Below are positions 7,790-16,161 of a stretch of DNA of 64,000 nucleotides, piece after piece (positions within the stretch are counted from its first letter, which is position 1; the number at the start of each line of letters is the position of its first letter). The stretch lies in contig CAKSFN010000012.1 of assembly GCA_934454405.1 (NCBI GenBank), positions 1-64,000 of the forward strand, written 5' to 3'. The notes below the pieces were generated by a model, which was not told where the DNA came from, did no database searches, and saw only the letters and a program-made list of their open reading frames with translations. The position numbers and the translations under genes were made by a program. This DNA comes from an uncultured Eubacteriales bacterium (GTDB lineage Bacteria; Bacillota; Clostridia; Oscillospirales; UBA644).

Positions 7790-8030
7790 TTTTGTAACGT
7801 TTCGGAGATTTTGTTATCTAATGAATGAAAGAGCAAAGGGAATGCAGGCTCGGGGCTGGAACAAAGGATATATGGACACATAAATAAAGGGATACAAAAA
7901 CACAGAAAACAGCGATTCTGCAAAAAATGAGCACACATGAAAGATATGCGAAGATTCAGGAAAGCAGTAGAACACAAAACGCGGGTATGAGGAAACATGA
8001 GCAGAAAAAAGAGGAAAGGACGGTGGCAGA

Positions 8031-8507
8031 GTGTCGGAGTTTGAACGGGTATTCCGAGAAAACAGGGATTATGTTTTTAAGTACCTGATGAAACTTTCGA
8101 GGAATGCGGCGGTGGCGGAAGAGTTGACGCAGGAGACGTTTTTTAGGGCTTATATGAACTATTCCGCGCTGCGGGACAAGACAAAAGTTTCGATATGGCT
8201 CTGTCAGATTGCGAAAAACGCGTACTACGCGCAGTACAATGAGAAAAAGCGAACCGTTCCGATTGAGGAGCCCGAGACGCTCGGGACAAGCGAAAGCGCG
8301 GAAGAACGGTATATGCAAAAAGAACTTTCGCAAAGGGCGATTGAGTGTCTGAATGAGTTGGAAGAACCCTACAAAGAGGTGTTTATGCTTTCGGTGTTCG
8401 GCGGGCTTTCGTTCCGAGAAATAAGCGAAGCGTTCGGCAAGAGCGAAAGTTGGGCGAGAGTCACTTTTTACAGGGCAAAACAGAAATTGTTGGAAAGGTT
8501 GATGTAA
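8031..8507 (+). CDS. RNA polymerase ECF sigma factor
   Basis: 158 residues. Region 2 (about residues 1-65) has the core-binding and -10 recognition stretch VAEELTQETFFRAYMNY; region 4 (about 100-155) has the helix-turn-helix GLSFREISEAFGKSESWARV followed by FYRAKQKLLERL. The two regions and short linker are typical of group 4 sigma factors of the YlaC/SigW type. The start is GTG at 8031, ten bases after GGAAAGGA. The next gene starts two bases after the stop and encodes a zinc-binding anti-sigma factor, so this sigma is probably held at the membrane until a cell-envelope signal releases it. Confidence 0.93.
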   Translation: MSEFERVFRENRDYVFKYLMKLSRNAAVAEELTQETFFRAYMNYSALRDKTKVSIWLCQIAKNAYYAQYNEKKRTVPIEEPETLGTSESAEERYMQKELSQRAIECLNELEEPYKEVFMLSVFGGLSFREISEAFGKSESWARVTFYRAKQKLLERLM

Positions 8508-8509
8508 AA

Positions 8510-9112
8510 ATGAATTGCAATATAATTAAAGATCTGCTTCCTCTTTATGTTGACGGATGTTGCTGTGAAGAAAGTGCGAAAGTGATTGAAGAGCATATTA
8601 AAAACTGTGAAGAATGCGGAAAATATCTGGAAAGTATCAAAAAGCCGATTGAAATGAAAGCAACTGTTTCGACGCCGATGAAAGCTGTCAGAATCAGCGA
8701 ATGGAAAGCGTCTGTTTTGCAGTCTGTTCTGCTGTTTTTGGCATTTGCGGGGATAACAGCCGGTGTCACTCTCGAAGCGGCGACACCGTCGGGAGGCGGC
8801 AACGGTTTTTGGGCGGTAACGCTCATTGTTCCCTTGACGGGTTTTCTCCTTTCGTTGGCAAACTGGTATTTTGTGCGATTTTATAAAAGCAAAAAACTTT
8901 TTTCCGTGTGCTCAATGTTTGCGACGCTCGGGGTTTCCGTCGGCGGATATATTTGGAGCGTACTTCACTATCGTGCGGATTTTTCCGAAAGCTTGACAGA
9001 TGTTCGGAGTTTTGCTTCCCTGTTCGGGTTCGGAGTGTTGATAACGATGTTACTTTGCGTTTTGTCAAAAAGTTTATCAAGCAGATATGCGACGATGATA
9101 GGAAAGGAGTAA
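8510..9112 (+). CDS. Zinc-finger (ZAS) membrane anti-sigma factor
   Basis: About 201 residues from the ATG at 8510. The N-terminal cytoplasmic domain contains LLPLYVDGCCCEESAK and then HIKNCEECGKYL, the H-x3-C-x2-C signature of zinc anti-sigma domains, around residues 28-36. Four hydrophobic segments follow (about 66-83, 97-118, 128-150, 170-190). It would bind the ECF sigma factor encoded two bases upstream and keep it inactive. The frame is open further upstream within the sigma gene, but the MNCNIIKDLLP start fits the family. Confidence 0.88.
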   Translation: MNCNIIKDLLPLYVDGCCCEESAKVIEEHIKNCEECGKYLESIKKPIEMKATVSTPMKAVRISEWKASVLQSVLLFLAFAGITAGVTLEAATPSGGGNGFWAVTLIVPLTGFLLSLANWYFVRFYKSKKLFSVCSMFATLGVSVGGYIWSVLHYRADFSESLTDVRSFASLFGFGVLITMLLCVLSKSLSSRYATMIGKE

Positions 9113-9118
9113 AAGAAA

Positions 9119-9829
9119 TTGAAAAAAGCGGCGAAAGTGATAATATGGGCAACGGTGATTTGGCTTTTGTTCTTGTCCGTTACACGGATCGCGGGCATAA
9201 TCGCGAAGTATGAAATCTATATAAAAACCGATTGGGCAGTCGCCGTTGTCGGCGCGGCGCTTGCGTTGGGAACGGTAATAGCGACAGAAATCGCAAGAAA
9301 AGAACCATTTCCCGTATTTTACAGAGTTCTGCTTATTCTGACGGTCCCTGTCTCAATCGTGAGCACATTTCCGTTGATATCGCAAAGAGGAAATATAGCG
9401 GCAACATTTGGTGCGGTGGCAACGGTCATATGCTGCCTGTTCGCAGCAATACGGGTAGGTTTGCCACCGAAATTCGGTATCCCCGCTTCGCTGATTTCGT
9501 TGCTGATTGTGGTTCCGCTGTGTATTTATGCGTTTTTTACCGTTATGCTGAAGAATTTTGGTGAGACAACGGTTGTAGATACGTTTGAATCGACCGATGG
9601 GACATACTATGCGGAATTGATAAGCGACAGCGAAGGTGCTCTCGGAGGAAGTACGAGAGTTAAAGTATATAAAAACAACGATATTGACTTCTTAATACTT
9701 GAAATCCGCAAACCGAAGAAAGACATTTACGTCGGGAATTGGAGTGCTTTGTCAAGCGTCAAAATGCATTGGCGGACTGACGATGTGCTTATAATAAACA
9801 ACGTTGAATACGATATGAAAGCAGAATAG
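9119..9829 (+). CDS. Membrane protein of the ECF sigma operon, function unknown
   Basis: 236 residues. The start is a TTG at 9119, with AGGAG about ten bases before it. It has an N-terminal membrane helix, three or four further hydrophobic segments to about residue 150, and an extracytoplasmic or cytoplasmic C-terminal domain of about 80 residues (from VVDTFESTDGTYYAELISD) rich in beta-type sequence. I do not recognise the family. It lies six bases after the anti-sigma gene and is the last gene before a terminator, so it is probably regulated by the sigma factor and may take part in envelope sensing or defence. Confidence 0.8.
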   Translation: MKKAAKVIIWATVIWLLFLSVTRIAGIIAKYEIYIKTDWAVAVVGAALALGTVIATEIARKEPFPVFYRVLLILTVPVSIVSTFPLISQRGNIAATFGAVATVICCLFAAIRVGLPPKFGIPASLISLLIVVPLCIYAFFTVMLKNFGETTVVDTFESTDGTYYAELISDSEGALGGSTRVKVYKNNDIDFLILEIRKPKKDIYVGNWSALSSVKMHWRTDDVLIINNVEYDMKAE

Positions 9830-9835
9830 AAGAGA

Positions 9836-9878
9836 GACCGTCCGTTTCGGGAAAACCGATACGGACGGTCCTGTTTTA
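9836..9878 (+). terminator. Terminator of the ECF operon
   Basis: GACCGTCCGT (9836-9845) pairs perfectly with ACGGACGGTC (9861-9870) and is followed by CTGTTTTAT. Confidence 0.85.
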
Positions 9879-9944
9879 TAAAAAAACGCAATATACCTTT
9901 CTTTTCAAATGTATTGCAAATATTGCCGAGCATTACCATGTTAT

Positions 9945-10193
9945 TCAATGCTTTGCAACGCTTTCTATGTTCTGCAATTCAAAACGGTATTCCTGGCTGC
10001 AATCGGGATATTTTGTCTTGTCCACCTTGCTCAAAAACATATCAAGCGGACGAATCCATAAACTGCCGTCACCGTAAAGTTTGCGGTAAACGACATATTC
10101 GTCACCCGTTTCCGAGTGACGGGCAATGTCTTCGACAAGATAATAATCGCCTTTGAAGTGGCGATACACGCGCTTTAACTCTATTTTTTGCAT
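9945..10193 (-). CDS. DUF1653 domain protein
   Basis: 82 residues. The sequence has the DUF1653 pattern: VYRHFKGDYYLVEDIARHSE, then EYVVYRKLYGDGSLWIRPLDMF. This is a small cytoplasmic beta-rich fold of unknown biochemical role, widespread in Firmicutes. GGGGGAG precedes the ATG by five bases. It begins two bases after the stop of the methyltransferase-like gene and is the last gene of a three-gene set (DUF3795, ICMT-like, DUF1653) on the minus strand. Confidence 0.85.
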   Translation of the reverse strand: MQKIELKRVYRHFKGDYYLVEDIARHSETGDEYVVYRKLYGDGSLWIRPLDMFLSKVDKTKYPDCSQEYRFELQNIESVAKH

Positions 10194-10195
10194 AT

Positions 10196-10831
10196 TTACT
10201 CCCCCTGCTGTTTCTTTTTCGAACGACGTCCGAGATAACGGAAAACGGTTTTTTTATAACCGGCATATTCGTCGCCGAATGTTTTGAGCATATATTTCTC
10301 TTCCTGCAATATCTGCAAATGAAGCATTACAACGGCAAAAGCGGAAAATACAAGAGAAACGGGGTTGAAAAAGAGCAACAAAACGCCGATATACATCAAA
10401 TCAAATCCGCAGAATGCGGGGTTTCTGGAATATCGGTAAATGCCGTTTGTAACAAGTCTTGTCTTGTCTTTTTCGGGAATGCCCGCACGCCAGCTGTCTT
10501 TCATGAAAAGCACGGATATGAGGAACAGAACGTCGCCGCACAAACCGAGGCAGAAGCCCGTAAAACGTGCGCCCGACGGCATATAGTTCCAATCAAGCGC
10601 AACGGAGACGAGTTCCGCAACAACGACGGAAAGCGTTGCCGCCGCCATCAGAAGTTCGACCGTGCGCAGTCCTTTTTCTTTTCGGCGACCTATCTGACGG
10701 GTCTGTATGCCGCGTTTTTTCTGCGCGATTTGTTTTGCAAAATATATTCCGTAGAAAAACGCAAGAACTACAAGCGCAAGCGCACGGAAAAACCATGGAG
10801 AATCTATAATCTGCCGTATTGCCTGTTCCAA
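10196..10831 (-). CDS. Isoprenylcysteine/phospholipid methyltransferase-like membrane protein
   Basis: 211 residues with about five hydrophobic segments. The C-terminal region contains VTNGIYRYSRNPAFCGF, then two membrane segments and LQEEKYMLKTFGDEYAGYKK, the conserved RHP-type and EE...FG..Y..Y motifs of the ICMT/PEMT family that methylate membrane-bound substrates using SAM. In bacteria the substrates are mostly unknown. The start is a TTG at 10831 with GGAG eight bases upstream. It follows the DUF3795 gene by 11 bases. Confidence 0.82.
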   Translation of the reverse strand: MEQAIRQIIDSPWFFRALALVVLAFFYGIYFAKQIAQKKRGIQTRQIGRRKEKGLRTVELLMAAATLSVVVAELVSVALDWNYMPSGARFTGFCLGLCGDVLFLISVLFMKDSWRAGIPEKDKTRLVTNGIYRYSRNPAFCGFDLMYIGVLLLFFNPVSLVFSAFAVVMLHLQILQEEKYMLKTFGDEYAGYKKTVFRYLGRRSKKKQQGE

Positions 10832-10842
10832 AACAACGTCTC

Positions 10843-11280
10843 CTATCTTCTTTTGTAAATAATTATTTCGGGTTCGCTGCCGTTCACGCTGTAAGAGCAG
10901 ACAAGAATGAAATCTTTATCAGCAACGACGCCGTAACAAACGCCGAGGTCGGCAAACTCTATCTGCGAGCCGAGATAAACGTTTTTATCGTTCAGAAATT
11001 TTACTTTTTCTCCGCTCGGGAGCGAATATTCAAGATTGACGAATGCGCCGCAAAGTTCATACAGAGCGTCCGCTTTCGGAAGTCCCTCACGGGCAAGCAA
11101 TGCGTTTATTTCGTCAAGCAAGCCGCGTTTGAACGTTTCATAGGCGGTCTTCCCTCCGAATCTTATGTACTCGGCTGCAATACATTTTCCTCCGAACGGG
11201 CTGCCGCAGGTCTCTGCGCACCCCCGACATTCGTCTTTCATCTTACAGGCGGAACAATCCGCACCGCATATACTGCTCAT
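10843..11280 (-). CDS. DUF3795 cysteine-rich protein
   Basis: 145 residues. The N-terminal quarter is cysteine-rich: CGADCSACKMKDECRGCAET, then a further Cys pair in GSPFGGKC, a metal- or cluster-binding pattern seen in DUF3795 proteins of anaerobes. The second half (from residue 75) has no recognised motif. AAAGGAAAGG precedes the ATG by about ten bases. No function is known. It is the first gene of a three-gene minus-strand set downstream of the MATE exporter. Confidence 0.82.
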   Translation of the reverse strand: MSSICGADCSACKMKDECRGCAETCGSPFGGKCIAAEYIRFGGKTAYETFKRGLLDEINALLAREGLPKADALYELCGAFVNLEYSLPSGEKVKFLNDKNVYLGSQIEFADLGVCYGVVADKDFILVCSYSVNGSEPEIIIYKRR

Positions 11281-11304
11281 TTCTTTTTTTCCTTTCCTTT
11301 TATA

Positions 11305-12702
11305 TCAGTTGTTGTCCGTCGCTTTCTGCGTCACAAATTTTGAAGAGTAACGGCGTGCGGGGTGCGCGATAAGAAGCGCTATGAATATCAAAACCGCAGT
11401 CAGCGAAAGGCTGACTGGATATGCGGTCATTATGGTTTCAAAAGTTCTGCTTTTCGGGAATACGGCGGCGATCCAAACAATACGCACCCCGCAAACACCG
11501 AGAGTTGTCAGTATCGCGGGCGTCAGAGAGATGCCGAATCCGCGCAGATACCCCGACATTACCTCATAAAGCATACTGAAAATATACGCAAAGAATATTG
11601 TTACAAGGCGAACATAACCGAGGTCTATGACCGCAGGGTCATTGTTGAATATCGAAAGCAGGAATCTGCCCGACAGAAGAACTATGCCTATCGCCGCGGC
11701 GGTTGCGACAGCGTCCTCGATAAGGCATAAAAACAACGTTTTACGACAGCGTTTGAGTTGCCCCGCACCGTAATTCTGACCGACAAACGTCGTGCACGCC
11801 TGACTGAAAGAGTTCATTACGTCATATGCGAATATTTCGATGTTGAACGCCGCGCTTGAAGCCGCCATTACGACTTTTCCGAGGCTGTTTATGGCGGATT
11901 GAATGACTATGTTGGAAACGGAAAACACCGCGCTTTGCACGCCCGCAGGCAGTCCTATGCGGAGAATTTTTCCGAGCGTCGGAATATCTATACGAATTTT
12001 TTTTGGTTCAAGGCGTATATATTTTTCCGACTTCATCAGTTTTATGAAAAGAATTACCGCGCTGACCGCGTTTGAAATAACGGTCGCTATCGCAACGCCG
12101 TTGACGTTCATGTGAAGAAATATAACAAAAAACAGATTCAGCAGCACATTCAGAACGCCCGAAACGGCAAGCGTTATAAGCGGCGTTTTTGTGTCCCCCA
12201 CGCTGCGAAAAACGGCGGCTTCAAAATTATAAAGCAGAATAACGGGCATTCCGAGAAGATATATACGAAGATAAAGAAGAGCCAAATCAAAAACATCGGA
12301 GGGGACGTTCAGCGACGACAGCAGCGGCGCGGCTGCAAGTTCGCCAATCAACGCAACGGCAAGTCCGCCTATGACGGAAACGATTATTGAAGTATGCACG
12401 GCGCGGGACGCTCCGTTTTCGTCGTTTCTGCCTATCGCGTTGGCGATAACAACATTCGCGCCCAAAGCTATTCCGATAAAAAGATTAACGATAAGTCCTA
12501 TTATCGGGCTGTTTGCTCCGACTGCGGCAACAGCGACAGTCTTTTCACCGCCCGTAAAATTTCCGACAACCGCAATGTCGGAAGCGTTGAAAAGTTGTTC
12601 GAGGATCGCGGTCGCGGCAACAGGCAGCGCAAAAAGAGGCAGCTTGTTCCAAATCGAACCGTGAAGCATATCTATTCCCTGTTTTTTCTTTGCCTGTTTC
12701 AC
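11305..12702 (-). CDS. MATE family efflux transporter
   Basis: 465 residues with about 12 membrane helices, the usual MATE length. The N-terminal segment has LFALPVAATAILEQLFNASD and AVGANSPIIGLIVNLFIGIA; the second half repeats the pattern with GLPAGVQSAVFSVSNIVIQ and ACTTFVGQNYGAGQ. These are typical of the DinF/NorM-like family that exports cations and drugs using Na+ or H+ gradients. The start is a GTG at 12702 with AAAGGA eight bases upstream. The leader is about 170 bases, and an operator-like palindrome overlaps the promoter. Substrate is unknown. Confidence 0.92.
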   Translation of the reverse strand: MKQAKKKQGIDMLHGSIWNKLPLFALPVAATAILEQLFNASDIAVVGNFTGGEKTVAVAAVGANSPIIGLIVNLFIGIALGANVVIANAIGRNDENGASRAVHTSIIVSVIGGLAVALIGELAAAPLLSSLNVPSDVFDLALLYLRIYLLGMPVILLYNFEAAVFRSVGDTKTPLITLAVSGVLNVLLNLFFVIFLHMNVNGVAIATVISNAVSAVILFIKLMKSEKYIRLEPKKIRIDIPTLGKILRIGLPAGVQSAVFSVSNIVIQSAINSLGKVVMAASSAAFNIEIFAYDVMNSFSQACTTFVGQNYGAGQLKRCRKTLFLCLIEDAVATAAAIGIVLLSGRFLLSIFNNDPAVIDLGYVRLVTIFFAYIFSMLYEVMSGYLRGFGISLTPAILTTLGVCGVRIVWIAAVFPKSRTFETIMTAYPVSLSLTAVLIFIALLIAHPARRYSSKFVTQKATDNN

Positions 12703-12864
12703 GGGAAATGTCCTTTCAGAATCAAAATGCAGATAGATTATAGCGTTGTTCTTTTACAAAACTGTTTCGGGATTATTAAGGTATGGCAAATAATCTTAAA
12801 CACACGTTTTCAATTGTTTAAAAATCAATCAGAAAAAGATAAATCTGTAAAAAACGGCTGTGCC

Positions 12865-12942
12865 ATTCCGATATGGAATAATTATAGCATATCGCACAGT
12901 AAAAATCAATATCTTGAAAAAATCGGAAAGATGTGATATAAT
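12865..12942. promoter_or_regulatory. Divergent promoters of MATE and GNAT genes with palindromic site
   Basis: Minus strand: TTGATT (12904-12909) 17 bases from TATAAT (12881-12886). The palindrome ATTCC-N5-GGAAT (12865-12879) lies just downstream of that -10, and CTGTGC/GCACAG arms flank it more widely. Plus strand: TTGAAA (12914-12919) 17 bases from TATAAT (12937-12942), driving the GNAT gene. The palindrome could be a repressor site for the exporter. Confidence 0.6.
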
Positions 12943-12972
12943 ACGGCAAAAGCCACGAAAAGAGAACGAAAA

Positions 12973-13476
12973 ATGAGCGCGGTTATCAGAAAAGCGGAAT
13001 TGAAAGACTGCGGCGCGTGCGTCGAAATTTACAATTATTATATTGAAAATACAACAGTGACTTTTGAAGAAACACCGCTGACGGTCGAAGAATTTGAAGC
13101 GCGTTTTTTGCGCATAACCGAAAAATACCCGTTTTTTGTTGCGGAAGAACACGGAAAAACGGTCGGCTACGCATATCTTGACACGTTCAATCCGCGTTCC
13201 GCATACAGAAAAACGACAGACCTTTCGATATATCCCGACAAAAACACCGTATCAAGGGGGCTCGGCTCGTTGCTTCTTGACAAAATCGAAAAAGAAGCGG
13301 CAGCACGCGGTTTCGAAAACATAATTTCATTGGTGACGGAAGAAAACGCCGCCAGCGTTCTTTTTCATAAAAAACACGGATTCACACACTCAGGGCGGCT
13401 TGAAAAGGTCGGCGTAAAATTCGGAAAAGAACTCGATGTGCTGTTTTTGCAGAAACTGTTGAAAGGAACTTTATAG
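12973..13476 (+). CDS. GNAT acetyltransferase, phosphinothricin-acetyltransferase-like
   Basis: 167 residues, one GNAT domain. It begins SAVIRKAELKDCGACVEIYN and has YAYLDTFNPRSAYRKTTDLSIY followed by the acetyl-CoA loop RGLGSLLLDKIEKEA and SLVTEENAASVLFHKKHGF, a pattern close to Pat/YncA enzymes that acetylate amino-acid analogues or amino acids such as methionine sulfone. A true resistance role cannot be inferred. The stop is one base before the next gene, so the three genes to 14647 form an operon. Confidence 0.88.
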   Translation: MSAVIRKAELKDCGACVEIYNYYIENTTVTFEETPLTVEEFEARFLRITEKYPFFVAEEHGKTVGYAYLDTFNPRSAYRKTTDLSIYPDKNTVSRGLGSLLLDKIEKEAAARGFENIISLVTEENAASVLFHKKHGFTHSGRLEKVGVKFGKELDVLFLQKLLKGTL

Positions 13477-13477
13477 T

Positions 13478-14332
13478 ATGTTAAGAATACCTACGGCAAA
13501 CGAATTTGAAGAATATTCCGAACGGGCTTATGTGCTTGCGCTTGACCCGTCGAGATCTTCGTTCCCGTCTTATGCGGACGGAATAAAGACAAAAGAGGAT
13601 TTTCTTGCAATCGCAAAACGAGGATTTGAGAGCGAAAACGAAGAGATATACATTTTTGAGCACGGCGGCGAGATGCGCGGTTGGATACATTTTTATGTAA
13701 TGAAAGAAGATAAATACATAAGTCTCGAAGCGTTTGAAACGGACGGATTTGAAAAAGAGCAGTTTGCGGAGTTCGCTGCGTTGCTGAAAGAAAAGTACGC
13801 GGGATACGAAGTCACCGCGGGATTTCCGTCACAAAACGAAAGAGCCGTTTCGGCGGCAATCGAAAACGGCTTTGAAATAATAGAAGAAAGTGCGGTAAAT
13901 ATACTGTTTTTCTCGGATTATGAACCACAGTCCGAAAGCGGAAGAGTTGAACCGCTGACGAAAAATAATCTTGCGGTCTTTGCGAAATTGCATGATAAAG
14001 TCGAGATGTATTGGAACACAAAACGGTTGACCGAGGCGTATTTCGGAGGTGACAAGTGGCGAATATACCTGACGGAAAAGAACGGGAAAGCGGCGGCAAT
14101 ATACTTTGTTTTTGCGGGAAATATTGCAGAAATATTCGGACTCGATTTTTCCGACGGATTCGACGACTCGTCGGCGAAAGAGTTGCTGACAGCCGCATTG
14201 AACGAAGCAAAGAAACACGGGAGCGCAAAAGCAATGTATTGGTTTACGGAGGACGAGAGGGAGACCGATCTCGCAAAACGGTTCGATATGAAAAAATTCA
14301 CGGATTACAAAGCTTTTTGCCTGCATATATAA
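13478..14332 (+). CDS. GNAT-fold acetyltransferase-like protein
   Basis: 284 residues, about the size of two GNAT folds. The N-terminal half contains EIYIFEHGGEMRGWIHFY and a degenerate acetyl-CoA region; the C-terminal half has YFVFAGNIAEIFGLDFSDG and LLTAALNEAKKHGSAKAMYW, the better GNAT match. The usual R/Q-x-x-G-x-G/A loop is not obvious in either half, so catalysis is uncertain. It starts one base after the previous acetyltransferase stop, with AAAGGAAC upstream. Substrate unknown. Confidence 0.75.
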   Translation: MLRIPTANEFEEYSERAYVLALDPSRSSFPSYADGIKTKEDFLAIAKRGFESENEEIYIFEHGGEMRGWIHFYVMKEDKYISLEAFETDGFEKEQFAEFAALLKEKYAGYEVTAGFPSQNERAVSAAIENGFEIIEESAVNILFFSDYEPQSESGRVEPLTKNNLAVFAKLHDKVEMYWNTKRLTEAYFGGDKWRIYLTEKNGKAAAIYFVFAGNIAEIFGLDFSDGFDDSSAKELLTAALNEAKKHGSAKAMYWFTEDERETDLAKRFDMKKFTDYKAFCLHI

Positions 14333-14341
14333 GGAGACGAT

Positions 14342-14647
14342 ATGGCGACAACTGAAAGTTACATTAAATTTGTATGCGAACAAATAGAGGGCGTCGGTGT
14401 TATCCGATACAAAAAGATGTTCGGAGAATATATGGTTTATGCAGACGATAAACCCGTATTGCTTGTGTGCGACGACACGGTTTTTGTAAAAATTCTGCCC
14501 GAACTCGAAACGCTTATGCAGCACGCGGAAAAGGGGTTTCCGTATGACGGAGCGAAAGAGCACTATATTCTTGATATAGAAAACCGAGATTTTGCGAGAG
14601 AAGTAACCGATCTGCTTGTTAAAATAACTCCCCTGCCGAAATCATAA
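14342..14647 (+). CDS. TfoX N-terminal domain protein
   Basis: 101 residues. FVCEQIEGVGVIRYKKMFGEYMVY followed by VLLVCDDTVFVKI is the TfoX N-terminal domain pattern. In Haemophilus and Vibrio full-length TfoX regulates competence, but stand-alone N-domains in Firmicutes have no established role and are not evidence for competence. AAGGAGACGAT precedes the ATG. It is the last gene of the GNAT operon; three hairpins follow at once. Confidence 0.87.
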   Translation: MATTESYIKFVCEQIEGVGVIRYKKMFGEYMVYADDKPVLLVCDDTVFVKILPELETLMQHAEKGFPYDGAKEHYILDIENRDFAREVTDLLVKITPLPKS

Positions 14648-14718
14648 CCACCGGTAGAACCGGTGGTTTGCACAACCCCTATAAGGGGTTATTACAGGCA
14701 TACCCCTAAAAGGGGTAT
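14646..14718. repeat. Three tandem palindromic hairpins
   Basis: AACCACCGGT-AGA-ACCGGTGGTT (14646-14668), AACCCCT-ATA-AGGGGTT (14674-14690) and ATACCCCT-AAA-AGGGGTAT (14700-14718) follow each other, each with a three-base loop. Only the first could serve as a weak terminator. Serial short hairpins of this kind resemble the ends of IS200/IS605-derived, palindrome-associated elements; no transposase is present. Confidence 0.7.
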
Positions 14719-14852
14719 TGAAGTTTGGCAACGCATTACTATCTCAGGCAGCCTCTCACGTGCGGCTGTCTATTTTTATGCAGCGCGGAGCATACACTTC
14801 ACGGCGAAACCGCCGCTGCAACAAAAATGCGTTCGTCAAATACCGGGTCGTC

Positions 14853-14917
14853 CCGAATGAGCGGCTCGAACGCCCGACACTTTGCTCCCAAAGCAGGGGC
14901 GCTGCCGAGAGCGCCGC
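14853..14917 (-). pseudogene. tRNA-Pro(UGG)-like fragment, probably degenerate
   Basis: On the minus strand there is a D-arm-like GCGC...GCGC, an anticodon loop TTTGGGA (14886-14892; anticodon UGG, G37) and a perfect five-pair T-arm around GTTCGAGC. The anticodon stem has only three good pairs and no matching acceptor stem or CCA is seen. It looks like a tRNA-Pro relic or a chance mimic within the palindrome-rich tract. Confidence 0.35.
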
Positions 14918-15225
14918 ACACGAGCAGATATACGTTCAGGGCTTTAAGAAAGATATTTCAAGAAAATCGGGCGAAGGCTTTAACAGGCAATTCAGGGCTA
15001 ACGCAAAACCAAACAGGGCTTCGTGCTTAAAATATGTCGGAAAAAGAGGAGCCCTTTTTGTGTTTTTTCTCAAATCTGTCCGCTCTCATTCTGCTTTAAG
15101 AGGTCTTGCCGCGGCTCGGGTCGCGGCTTAAATCCGTCAAAGAGGAGAGAACGGGGGTTTCTCTTTTCGCAGAGCTTTTCCGTGGTTTTGTGAGATATCT
15201 TTTATTTTAACTCTACGCAGTCGGT
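14918..15225. other. Intergenic tract, no supported gene
   Basis: Open frames exist here but lack ribosome binding sites and recognisable motifs. The region may be part of the same non-coding element as 14646-14917. Confidence 0.4.
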
Positions 15226-15864
15226 TTAATCCCACAAGTCCCAAAACCATTTGTTGAAAAGGTCGATTGCTTCGGTTTTGCAGCGGTCTCGGTATTCGTC
15301 AATCTTTGCGCATTCTTTATAATAAAGCTCCGCTGTGTCTTTATATTCGGGAAGGTCAGAGGGACTGTAATATCTTGTTGCTCCGTCAGGAGAAACATCC
15401 TCCGGCTTTAAGAGTTTTTCGCCAAAGAACCCGTATTTCTTCGTAAATTCTTCTCTGATTCTTCCGTATTCCTCTTCATAAGGATTTTTGACGGTGCAGG
15501 TACAGTCATCCGTTTCTCTTAAAAGAAATATCATTCGATCAAGAATTTCACTCCAGCGGCGGGCGCAGGTTTCGTTTATTTTTTCTCGCAGCTTATAGCC
15601 CTCGGATTCTTTATCGTCAGGCCAAATATTGTACTCCCCGTACGTCATATTAAGCTCGCTGCCGTGCGCTTCGAGGTATTCTTCTATCAGAATGCCGGGG
15701 AATCCCAGATGGTTCTCTTTTAAATATTCGAGCATTTGAGGCATAATCTGCGAAAACCAGCTGTATACAGACCATGTGTCTTTAACGCTCCAGCCTCTTC
15801 CAGCACGCTGGCAGCGGTATTTAAGTACCTTAAAATTTTCTTTAATCCTGCTGAAAAATAGCAT
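15226..15864 (-). CDS. Hypothetical protein rich in aromatic and charged residues
   Basis: About 212 residues from the ATG at 15864; GGGAGG lies seven bases upstream, which decides against the longer frame from 15885. The sequence is hydrophilic with many Trp, Tyr, Glu and Lys residues and begins MLFFSRIKENFKVLKYRCQR. A motif GRGWSVKDTWSVYSWFSQIM and a C-terminal FNKWFWDLWD stand out. No signal peptide, membrane helix or recognised domain is seen. It stands alone between the palindrome tract and the tRNA cluster. Similar stand-alone proteins are often of phage or plasmid origin, but nothing here proves this. Confidence 0.75.
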   Translation of the reverse strand: MLFFSRIKENFKVLKYRCQRAGRGWSVKDTWSVYSWFSQIMPQMLEYLKENHLGFPGILIEEYLEAHGSELNMTYGEYNIWPDDKESEGYKLREKINETCARRWSEILDRMIFLLRETDDCTCTVKNPYEEEYGRIREEFTKKYGFFGEKLLKPEDVSPDGATRYYSPSDLPEYKDTAELYYKECAKIDEYRDRCKTEAIDLFNKWFWDLWD

Positions 15865-16098
15865 CGTAATTCCTCCCAAAAGCAAAGCTTTGCTTTCTTT
15901 CCGCCGTGAGTATTATACGAAATGTTATGTATCGTTTTCGGTGCTTTACTTCCGGTTTTAATCATGTTTTTTTGCCTGTTTGCCGGAAGCAGTCTGCCGT
16001 TATACCGTAAAAGAGGGCGTTTTTAAGACTTTTTGACATACGGCGGCAGAAGGCTTCCCTTTCGTAATTATTTATTATAAACCATAGAAGTTGTTTTC

Positions 16099-16150
16099 AA
16101 TCCCGGAGGTTTTACCTCTTTTGAACCACGCGTCTGTCGCGCGGTTTTCG
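16099..16150 (+). repeat. Dispersed hairpin repeat, copy 1
   Basis: GAGGTTTTACCTC, then TTTTGAACCACGCG, then an inverted arm CGCGCGGTTTT. The same order (ACGGTTTAACCTCTTTTGAA, TCACGCG, CGCGTGATTTT) occurs at 54546-54597. The paired arms differ by compensating changes, so the fold is conserved. Confidence 0.65.
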
Positions 16151-16161
16151 ATTACAAAAAA

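Noticed and set aside
12973..13476. Calling the GNAT protein a phosphinothricin resistance gene
   Set aside because: Similarity to Pat does not fix the substrate; many homologues acetylate amino acids or other amines.
14718..15131. Open frames on the plus strand after the tandem hairpins
   Set aside because: They run through the tRNA-like fragment, lack ribosome binding sites and have composition unlike real proteins here.
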